A stretch of 64,000 nucleotides of DNA from Flavimobilis massiliensis (lineage in GTDB: Bacteria > Actinomycetota > Actinomycetes > Actinomycetales > Cellulomonadaceae), in contig NZ_LT964979.1 in the NCBI RefSeq assembly GCF_900240335.1, positions 248,001-312,000 of the forward strand, read 5' to 3'. Of the stretch, positions 57,029 through 64,000 are shown in pieces. The notes beneath the pieces are model-generated. The model had not been told where the DNA came from, did not search any database, and saw nothing but the letters and a program-made list of their open reading frames with translations. The position numbers were made by a program, and so were the translations under genes. Position 1 is the stretch's first letter. Every line of letters starts with the position of its first letter.

Positions 57029-57780
57029 CCGGAGGGCTCCTCGGGCAGGGAGGTCCTGTTCTGCGCGTCGGCGGGCCCGGACGTGCGGTCCGATCGTGCG
57101 GACGAGGCGTCGGGCTCCGTCGGGACGTCGTGCTCCGTCGGGATGTCGTGCTCACCCGTGACGTGCGTGCCGTAGGGGAGGCCCGCGTCGTGCGCCTCGG
57201 CCGCGCGGCCGTGGAGCTCACGCACGGCCTGGAGCGGGCCGCCGGCCACGTCGAGCTCGGTGCGCGACCGTCGGGCAAGCTGGTGCCGACGGTGGAGAAC
57301 GACGCCGGTGACGACAGCAGCGACGGCCGCCACGAGCGCGAGGAGCGCCCACGGCGACCCGGCGGCCGCGCTCACGACGGCGGTCCACGCGGCCCAGCCG
57401 ACCGTCGCGTAGATCGTCGCGTGGGTGACGCAGCCGACGAGCATCGCCGCGGTGTAGCGGCCGTAGGGCATGCGGGTGACGCCGGCGGCCGCGTTGACGA
57501 CGGTCTTCGTCCCCGTGAAGAGGAAGCTCAGGGGGACGACGAGAAGTCCCCAGCGGTTGAGGGCTGCGACGCCCGAGTCGACGCCGCCCTCGGTGAGCCA
57601 CCGCTTGAACCGCCGCAGCAGGGGTGAGCGGGGCTCGCCCCTGGTGACGGCACGCTCGGTGAGCGTCCGCGCGAGCCAGTAGGTGATCTGGGTACGGACG
57701 ACGACGATGAAGAGGAAGAACGCGAACATCCCGAGGAGGGGCGTCGTCGCGGCGTCGGGGATGAGTCCCGTGGCGAGCAT
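56995..57780 (-). CDS. VTT (SNARE-associated) domain membrane protein, DedA-like
   Basis: Membrane protein of 261 residues. It has a hydrophobic start (PLLGMFAFFLFIVVVRTQ), a reentrant-type segment GLLVVPLSFLFTGTKTVVNAAAGVTRMPYGRY at about 95-126, and two more helices (HATIYATVGWAAWTAV and ALLALVAAVAAVVTGV). This is the pattern of VTT/DedA proteins, implicated in flipping polyprenyl phosphates and phospholipids. Facing uppS, which makes the polyprenyl carrier, is suggestive but unproven. The last 60 residues are a polar cytosolic tail. The ATG lies 2 nt after the zur stop, so it may be the final gene of the znu operon. Its stop falls inside uppS. Confidence 0.85.
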   Translation of the reverse strand: MLATGLIPDAATTPLLGMFAFFLFIVVVRTQITYWLARTLTERAVTRGEPRSPLLRRFKRWLTEGGVDSGVAALNRWGLLVVPLSFLFTGTKTVVNAAAGVTRMPYGRYTAAMLVGCVTHATIYATVGWAAWTAVVSAAAGSPWALLALVAAVAAVVTGVVLHRRHQLARRSRTELDVAGGPLQAVRELHGRAAEAHDAGLPYGTHVTGEHDIPTEHDVPTEPDASSARSDRTSGPADAQNRTSLPEEPSGHPSGRSTAAP

Positions 57781-57782
57781 GC

Positions 57783-58211
57783 TCAGCGCGCCTCGCCGAC
57801 GGTCTCCGGATCGGCGGCGTCCTCGGCCGAGCACTCGGCGCAGAGCCCGAAGAGCTCGACCGTGTGCTCGATCCGCGTGAAGCCGTGACTGTCGCCGACG
57901 AGCGACGCCCACGCCTCGACGGTGAGGCCGTCGATCTCGACGGTCGTGCCGCACGCACGGCACACAAGGTGGTGGTGGTGCTCGCGTCGTGCGCAGCGCC
58001 GGTAGGCGAGCTCACCGTCGGAGAGCCGCAGGACGTCGACCTCACCGGCGGACGCAAGGGCCTGCAACGTCCGGTAGACGGTGGCGAGACCGACAGCGTC
58101 GCCGCGCGCCGTGAGCTCGTCGTGGAGCTGCTGCGCGGAGACGAACTCGGGGATCTCGGCGAGCGTCTCGCTCACGGCAAGTCGCTGGCGGGTCATGCGC
58201 TGCACGCTCAT
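57783..58211 (-). CDS. zur: Zinc uptake regulator Zur (Fur family)
   Basis: Zinc-responsive repressor of 142 residues. The N-terminal winged helix includes ARGDAVGLATVYRTLQAL, followed by the metal-binding HHHHLVCRACG and a second pair CAEC near the C-terminus for a structural zinc. Fur-family members differ in metal; zinc is inferred because the gene ends the znuA-znuC-znuB unit and a Zur-type box precedes znuA. Its ATG overlaps the znuB stop (ATGA). It would repress its own operon when zinc is ample. Confidence 0.92.
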   Translation of the reverse strand: MSVQRMTRQRLAVSETLAEIPEFVSAQQLHDELTARGDAVGLATVYRTLQALASAGEVDVLRLSDGELAYRRCARREHHHHLVCRACGTTVEIDGLTVEAWASLVGDSHGFTRIEHTVELFGLCAECSAEDAADPETVGEAR

Positions 58212-59107
58212 CCCTCCAGGACGACGTCGGTGGGCAGGTCGGGGTGCGGATCACGCCGACCCTGCCGCCCGCGCAGCACCGGATGGAGCGTGGCGACGAC
58301 GGCGTAGGCCGCGATCGTCAGCACGACGATCATCGCACCGGGCGAGACGTCCCACCAATAGGTCGCGGAGAGTCCCACGACACACGCGACGACGCCGATG
58401 CCGATCGCGAGACGCATCGTCGTGACGAACGAACGTGTGAGGAGTTGGGCGACCGCGACGGGCACGATCATGAGCGCGGAGACGAGCAGTAGCCCGACGA
58501 CGCGCATCGCGACCGTCACCGTGAGGGCGGCCATGACGGCGATCGCGACGTTGAGCAGCCGCACGGGCAGGCCGCTTGCGCGAGCGAACTCCTCGTCGTG
58601 CGAGACCGTGAAGAGGGCGGGCCGCAAGCCGACGCCGAGCCCGAGCACGACGAGCGCGAGCACCGCGGTGAGGACGAGGTCCCACGTCGTGACGACCGAG
58701 ATCGAGCCGAAGAGGTACGCCATGAGGTTCGAGCTCTGGCCGCCCGCGAGCTGGATGATGATGACGCCGCCCGCGATGCCGCCGTAGAAGAGGAGCGCGA
58801 GCGCGACATCGGCGCTCGTGCGGCCCCGCTCGCGGACGACCTCGATGCCGACGGCGCCGACGACGGCCGCGATGACGGCGCCGGGAACGGCGAGCGCGTC
58901 GACCGGCGTGACACCGGCGGCCGCGCCGACGAGCCAGCCGAGCGCGACGCCCGTGAGGGCGACGTGGCCGATGCCGTCGCCGAGGAGGGAGAGCCGCCGC
59001 TGCACGAGGAACGTGCCCATGACGGGTGCGACGATCCCCACGAGGAGCGCGGCGAGGAGGCCGCGCTGCATGAGGGGCGTCGAGAGCATGTCGAGGATCT
59101 GGTCCAT
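58208..59107 (-). CDS. znuB: Zinc ABC transporter permease ZnuB
   Basis: Membrane subunit of the zinc importer, 299 residues with eight or nine hydrophobic helices. Family blocks include MGTFLVQRRLSLLGDGIGHV, SADVALALLFYGGIAGG and MRVVGLLLVSALMIVPVAVA. The ATG is one base after the znuC stop (TGACATG). A longer frame upstream overlaps znuC and encodes low-complexity Thr/Arg sequence, so it is rejected. Confidence 0.94.
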   Translation of the reverse strand: MDQILDMLSTPLMQRGLLAALLVGIVAPVMGTFLVQRRLSLLGDGIGHVALTGVALGWLVGAAAGVTPVDALAVPGAVIAAVVGAVGIEVVRERGRTSADVALALLFYGGIAGGVIIIQLAGGQSSNLMAYLFGSISVVTTWDLVLTAVLALVVLGLGVGLRPALFTVSHDEEFARASGLPVRLLNVAIAVMAALTVTVAMRVVGLLLVSALMIVPVAVAQLLTRSFVTTMRLAIGIGVVACVVGLSATYWWDVSPGAMIVVLTIAAYAVVATLHPVLRGRQGRRDPHPDLPTDVVLEG

Positions 59108-59108
59108 G

Positions 59109-59957
59109 TCAGTCGGCCTCGCAGAAGGGGTGGTCGGTGAGGACGACGGCCGACGGCGCGAGCTCGGGATCGCCGTGCGCGTGCTCGTGGTCGTGGTCGG
59201 GGTCGTCGTGGCCGCGCGCGGCACGCGGCGCGGGTCCGTCGTGGACGACGGTCCCGTGCCGCAGGACGACGGTGCGCGTGATGAGGTGCTCGAGCTCGCC
59301 GAGCTCGTGGAGGACGACGAGGACGGTGACGCCGCGCGCGACGAGCGCGGTCATCGTGCGGGCGAACGCCTCCTGGCTCGGCTGGTCGACGCCGGCGATA
59401 GGCTCGTCGAGGATGAGCAGCTCGGGGTCGCGGACGAGGGCTCGCGCGATGAGGACGCGACGCTGCTGGCCGCCCGAGAGGTCGGACACCGCCTGGTCGC
59501 GACGGTGGAGGAGGCCGACCTCGGTGAGGGCGGCATCGACGCGCGCACGCCAGTCGCGCGGCTTGCGGAGGGTGCGCGGACCGAGGAGGCCCGAGGTGAC
59601 GATCTCGCGGACGGTCGCGGGGACGCCGCCGGCGGCACCGAGCCGCTGGGGCACGTAGCCGATGCGGTGCCATGGCACGCGCGGGCCAAGCGGCGCGCCG
59701 AGGACGCTCACGGTCCCGCCGCTCGCGGGGACAGCACGCACGAGCGTCCGCACGAGCGTGGACTTCCCTGAGCCGTTCGTCCCGAGGAGGGCGACGACCT
59801 CGCCGCGGTCGATGCGCAGGTCGACGCCGCCGAGGATCTGCTGCCCGCCGAGGTGCGTCGTGAGGCCTCGCACGTCGAGGGCCGGAGTAGCGGCCGGGCC
59901 GGAGCCAGCCTGGGCGCCGCTCGGGACGGCGGCGGACGTCGTGGAGGTGTCAGGCAC
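59109..59957 (-). CDS. znuC: Zinc ABC transporter ATPase ZnuC with His-rich C-terminus
   Basis: Cytoplasmic ATPase subunit of 282 residues. Walker A is GTNGSGKST at about 59-67, signature LSGGQQRR, Walker B LLILDEP, and the switch His lies in VVLHELGE. Residues from about 245 onward contain a His/Asp tail (GHDDPDHDHEHAHGDPE) that may hold zinc near the transporter; that is inference. A variable 28-residue Pro/Ala-rich start precedes the domain. Its start overlaps the znuA stop by 8 nt. Confidence 0.94.
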   Translation of the reverse strand: MPDTSTTSAAVPSGAQAGSGPAATPALDVRGLTTHLGGQQILGGVDLRIDRGEVVALLGTNGSGKSTLVRTLVRAVPASGGTVSVLGAPLGPRVPWHRIGYVPQRLGAAGGVPATVREIVTSGLLGPRTLRKPRDWRARVDAALTEVGLLHRRDQAVSDLSGGQQRRVLIARALVRDPELLILDEPIAGVDQPSQEAFARTMTALVARGVTVLVVLHELGELEHLITRTVVLRHGTVVHDGPAPRAARGHDDPDHDHEHAHGDPELAPSAVVLTDHPFCEAD

Positions 59958-61023
59958 AATCGAGTCCTGTCCGTAGCGCCGCGAGGTTCGCGGTCATGAT
60001 CGTGAGGTAGTCGTCGCCCGCGTCGACCTGCTCGCGCGTGAGCGACTCGAGCGGGCTCAGGGCGGCGGTCGTCACCCCTGCGTCCTCGGCGAGGACGTCG
60101 GCGACTTTGGCGGTCGCGGCGGACTCGAAGAAGATCGTCGGGACTCCCGCCTCGCGGACGAGGTCGGCCACCTCACGGATGCGACGCGGTGACGGCTCGG
60201 TGTCGGGGTCGAGGCCGGCGACCGAGACCTGGTCGAGGTCGTACCGCAGCGCGAGGTGGCCGAACGCGGCGTGGCTCGTGACGAGCGTCCGGTGCGTGCA
60301 CGACGCGAGGCCTGCCGTGAACGTGGTGTCGAGCTCCGTGAGTTCGTGAACGAGCGTGTCGGCCCGGCTCCGGTACTCGTCCGCACCTGCGGGATCCGCT
60401 GCGGCGAGCGTCTCGGCGACTGCGGGGGCGAGGAGCGCGAGGCGCGTCGGGTCGAGCCAGAAGTGCGGGTCGACGCCGCCCTGGTCATGACCGTCGTCGG
60501 CCACGTGGCCGGCGTCGAGCGCGGCGGCGTGGTCGTGGTCGTGCGCGTCGGACGCCTGCTCATCGTGCGCATGCTCGTCGTGCTCGTGCTCGTGCTCGTC
60601 GTGAGCGTCGACGTGGTCGTCGTCGTGGAGGGGCAGCGCGGGCTCGGCCGCGGGGGCGGCCTCGAGGACGGCGGTCGCGTCGAGGGTGCGGGCGGGGTGG
60701 CCTTCGAGGACGGCCTGGTCGACGGCGGGCTGGAAGCCGGACTGGACGACGACGAGGTCGGCGCGGCTCACGCGGCCGATGGCGGCGGGGGAAAGCTCGA
60801 GGTCGTGGGGCTCGCCACCGAGGGGAGTGAGGTTCGTGACGGTGACGCGGTCTCCGCCGACCTGCTCGGTGACGAACTGGAGCGGGTAGAACGAGGCGAG
60901 GACCTCGAGGCTGCCGTCGTCCGCTGCGGCCGTCCCGCACGCGGTGAGCGCGAGGAGCGCGGCGAGGGCACCGGCGGCGCGTGCGGTGCGGTGGGTGGGC
61001 CGGGGCGGCGTTGAGCGATGCAT
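59950..61023 (-). CDS. znuA: Zinc-binding lipoprotein ZnuA
   Basis: Solute-binding protein that captures zinc outside the cell for ZnuBC. The signal peptide ends in lipobox LLALTAC with lipidated Cys29. Metal ligands follow the cluster A-I pattern: His in GGEPHDLELSP, a long His/Asp/Glu loop at about 130-185 (DEHEHEHDEHAHDEQ), His in GVDPHFWLDPT, and His in LVTSHAAFGHLA. The His-rich loop favours zinc over manganese. The ATG at 61023 has GAGAAT 7 nt upstream, and an in-frame ATG upstream overlaps the promoter. Expression is probably Zur-controlled. Confidence 0.94.
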   Translation of the reverse strand: MHRSTPPRPTHRTARAAGALAALLALTACGTAAADDGSLEVLASFYPLQFVTEQVGGDRVTVTNLTPLGGEPHDLELSPAAIGRVSRADLVVVQSGFQPAVDQAVLEGHPARTLDATAVLEAAPAAEPALPLHDDDHVDAHDEHEHEHDEHAHDEQASDAHDHDHAAALDAGHVADDGHDQGGVDPHFWLDPTRLALLAPAVAETLAAADPAGADEYRSRADTLVHELTELDTTFTAGLASCTHRTLVTSHAAFGHLALRYDLDQVSVAGLDPDTEPSPRRIREVADLVREAGVPTIFFESAATAKVADVLAEDAGVTTAALSPLESLTREQVDAGDDYLTIMTANLAALRTGLDCA

Positions 61024-61030
61024 GATCTCC

Positions 61031-61060
61031 ATTCTCAATAAGACTGAGAACCGTTGTCAA
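61031..61060 (-). promoter_or_regulatory. znuA promoter with overlapping Zur box
   Basis: On the minus strand TTGACA (61055-61060), an 18-bp spacer and GAGAAT (61031-61036) form a promoter 7 nt before the znuA ATG. The palindrome TGACAACGGTTCTCA at 61045-61059 fits the Zur consensus TGAnAAnnnTTnTCA and covers the -35 box. Zur with zinc would block polymerase binding. Confidence 0.8.
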
Positions 61061-61195
61061 CGTGGCCCGGTGTGACGCGGCCCGCGCCACGTGCGCACGG
61101 GCCGGTTGCCCGCTGGTGGCCCGGTATCCTGGGAGGGTTGTTCCCCGCCCCGCACGCCATGCGTGGCGCCGACGATCCAAACGGAGTGATCACCA

Positions 61196-62584
<1,389 letters not shown>

Positions 62585-62592
62585 GAGCACAT

Positions 62593-62634
62593 CCCGAGGG
62601 GCCGGCGTGGCGCAAGCCACGTCGGCCCCTCGGG
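62593..62634 (+). terminator. Strong terminator after glyS
   Basis: A 19-bp stem (62593-62611 with 62616-62634, one mismatch) closes a GCAA tetraloop of the stable GNRA class. It begins 9 bases after the glyS stop. Confidence 0.85.
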
Positions 62635-62644
62635 CGTCCAGTGC

Positions 62645-62650
62645 GAGGAT
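62645..62650 (+). promoter_or_regulatory. Leaderless -10 box for dusB
   Basis: GAGGAT followed by 7 nt and the ATG at 62658, only 11 bases after the glyS terminator stem. It fixes the start against longer open reading upstream. Confidence 0.5.
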
Positions 62651-62657
62651 GGAACCC

Positions 62658-63842
62658 ATGACCACCCCGACCCTCGAGACCTCCGCGCCCGACGGGCACG
62701 TGCTCCCACCGCTGCGCATCGGCCCGCACTCGGTCGACACGCCCGTCGTCCTCGCACCTATGGCGGGCGTGACGAACAGCGCGTTCCGCAGGTTGTGCCG
62801 CGAGAACGGCGCGGGCCTCTACGTCGCGGAGATGGTGACGTCGCGCGCGCTCGTCGCGCGCAACGAGGAGTCGCTGCGGATCGTCACGTTCGAGCCGGAC
62901 GAGGCCGTGCGCTCGGCGCAGGTCTACGGCGTCGACCCGGCGACGGTCGCGGCGGCCGTGAAGATCATCGCGGGCGAGGATCGCGCCGACCACATCGACC
63001 TCAACTTCGGGTGCCCCGTGCCCAAGGTAACGCGCAAGGGCGGCGGCGCCGCGCTGCCGTGGAAGACGGAGCTCTTCACGCGCATCGTCGGGGCGGCCGT
63101 CGAGGCTGCAGCGCCGTACGGCGTCCCGGTGACGATCAAGATGCGTAAGGGTATCGACGCCGACCACGAGACGTACCTCGAGGCGGGGCTGCTCGCCGAG
63201 AACCTCGGCGTCGCAGCGGTCGCGCTCCACGCGCGGACGGCAGCGGAGCACTACTCGGGCCACGCCGACTGGGCGGCGATTGCCGAGCTCAAGCGCACCG
63301 TGACGAGCATCCCGGTGCTCGGCAACGGCGACATCTGGTCGGCCGAGGACGCGCTCGAGATGGTGCGGACGACGGGCTGCGACGGCGTCGTTGTCGGCCG
63401 GGGCTGCCAGGGGCGGCCGTGGCTGTTCCACGACCTCGCGGCGGCGTTCGCAGGACGTCCCGAGCGGCTGCAGCCCGGGCTCGCGATGGTCGCGGAGACG
63501 ATCTACCGGCACGGGGAGCTCATGGTCGAGGAGTTCGGCGAGGAGGACCGTGGGGTGCGCGAGCTGCGCAAGCACATGGCGTGGTACCTCAAGGGCTATC
63601 CGGTCGGCGGTGACGCACGGCGCGGCCTTGCGATGGTCTCCTCGCTCGCCGAGTTGCGGACGCTGCTCGACGCGCTCGACCTCGAGGCGCCGTACCCGGG
63701 GGAGGCCGCCGAGGGCACGCGCGGCCGTCAGGGGACGCCGAAGACGCCGCACCTGCCGGAAGGCTGGCTCGACTCGCGCGAGCTTGACGAGACGTTCCGG
63801 GCGCGTCTCGCGGAGGCGGAGCTCGCGGTCTCGGGTGGCTGA
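62658..63842 (+). CDS. dusB: tRNA-dihydrouridine synthase DusB
   Basis: FMN-dependent enzyme that reduces uridines in the tRNA D-loop. The 394-residue protein has LAPMAGVTNSAFRRLCRENG at the start, the catalytic Cys in LNFGCPVPKVTRKGGGAALP, the ALHARTAAEHYSGHADW block and the FMN-binding GNGDIWSAEDAL and VGRGCQGRPWLF. The C-terminal helical domain ends with a variable polar tail of about 50 residues. The order glyS-dus is typical of actinobacteria. The start is set by the -10 box 7 nt upstream. Confidence 0.95.
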   Translation: MTTPTLETSAPDGHVLPPLRIGPHSVDTPVVLAPMAGVTNSAFRRLCRENGAGLYVAEMVTSRALVARNEESLRIVTFEPDEAVRSAQVYGVDPATVAAAVKIIAGEDRADHIDLNFGCPVPKVTRKGGGAALPWKTELFTRIVGAAVEAAAPYGVPVTIKMRKGIDADHETYLEAGLLAENLGVAAVALHARTAAEHYSGHADWAAIAELKRTVTSIPVLGNGDIWSAEDALEMVRTTGCDGVVVGRGCQGRPWLFHDLAAAFAGRPERLQPGLAMVAETIYRHGELMVEEFGEEDRGVRELRKHMAWYLKGYPVGGDARRGLAMVSSLAELRTLLDALDLEAPYPGEAAEGTRGRQGTPKTPHLPEGWLDSRELDETFRARLAEAELAVSGG

Positions 63843-63877
63843 TCCTGAGCGCGTGGCGGTCACGTGCGCGACAAGCT

Positions 63878-63898
63878 GCAAGTTTTCTGTATGCTTGC
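63878..63898. promoter_or_regulatory. Possible operator and promoter of the last gene
   Basis: GCAAG and CTTGC flank 11 AT-rich bases (TTTTCTGTATG), an unusual composition here. TATGCT at 63890-63895 may be the -10. The left arm reads GCAAGTTTT, whose complement AAAACTTGC resembles GAAACTTGC upstream of the amylase. A LacI-family sugar-regulator site is possible. Confidence 0.4.
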
Positions 63899-63925
63899 GA
63901 CGTCACCGTCGACCAGGGAGTTCCG

Positions 63926-64000
63926 ATGCGCACCGCACGCACCACGCACCACGTCGCTGCAGCAGCCGTGCTCGCCGCGCTGCTCGCGGCGTGCTCCGGC
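63926..64000 (+). CDS. Lipoprotein, 5' end only, cut by the window edge
   Basis: The first 25 codons encode a lipoprotein signal: basic MRTARTTHH, hydrophobic VAAAAVLAALL, and lipobox LAAC with lipidated Cys23. AGGGAG stands 5 nt before the ATG. The protein type cannot be told from this fragment; solute-binding proteins of ABC transporters often start this way. Confidence 0.7.
   Translation, partial: MRTARTTHHVAAAAVLAALLAACSG

Noticed and set aside
59108..59224. Longer ZnuB start
   Set aside because: The added residues are Thr/Arg low-complexity sequence translated out of frame from the znuC His-rich tail.
61024..61195. tRNA gene or T-box upstream of glyS
   Set aside because: No cloverleaf, CCA end or T-box sequence could be found; the region holds the znuA promoter and the glyS upstream region.

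Overview
The window is GC-rich throughout, codes densely, and uses many GTG starts. At least fifteen genes are positioned for leaderless translation, with a TANNNT-like or GANNAT -10 box 6-8 nt before the start codon. Gene content and order point to an actinobacterium of the order Micrococcales, near Cellulomonas, Oerskovia or Sanguibacter; this placement is inference, not a database match. No gene-free stretch exceeds 300 bases, and no rRNA, tRNA, CRISPR array or insertion sequence was seen.

Region 1 (1-8.6 kb) holds three secreted proteins in a row: an alpha-amylase with three starch-binding modules and a fibronectin III domain, a metzincin-type metalloprotease with Ig-like domains, and a large alpha/beta hydrolase. 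Region 2 (8.6-15.7 kb) mixes an unrecognised protein, RNase HI, malate:quinone oxidoreductase, a membrane-anchored metallophosphoesterase coupled to a YceI protein, a DtxR-family regulator with manganese-type ligands, and a VKOR disulfide enzyme.

Region 3 (15.7-26.4 kb) starts with leuS. Two bases after it begin three overlapping genes of the Wadjet/MksBEF SMC family (jetA, jetB, jetC). The nuclease gene jetD that completes a Wadjet system is absent, and jetC instead faces a HerA-like ATPase gene across a 26-bp hairpin.

Region 4 (26.5-45.1 kb) is the conserved actinobacterial housekeeping block: degV, comEA-comEC-holA, rpsT, a PemK-like toxin gene, lepA-hemW, a membrane protein, DUF3097, hrcA-dnaJ-rsmE under a CIRCE operator, a Gmad2 lipoprotein, and the coupled phoH-ybeY-CNNM/CBS-era operon.

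Region 5 (45.1-53.2 kb) separates era from leuA, which from memory are often neighbours. It holds a membrane-tailed hydrolase and three proteins sharing a small helical LRV-like domain; two of them are paralogous single-pass membrane proteins. Region 6 (53.2-64 kb) resumes the block: leuA behind a 17-codon leader with four consecutive Leu codons, recO, uppS, a VTT-domain protein, a Zur-controlled znuA-znuC-znuB-zur operon on the minus strand, glyS, dusB, and the start of a lipoprotein gene that runs off the window.

The strongest leads are the JetABC core without JetD welded to leuS, the leuA leader, the LRV-domain gene set, and the leaderless promoter pattern.
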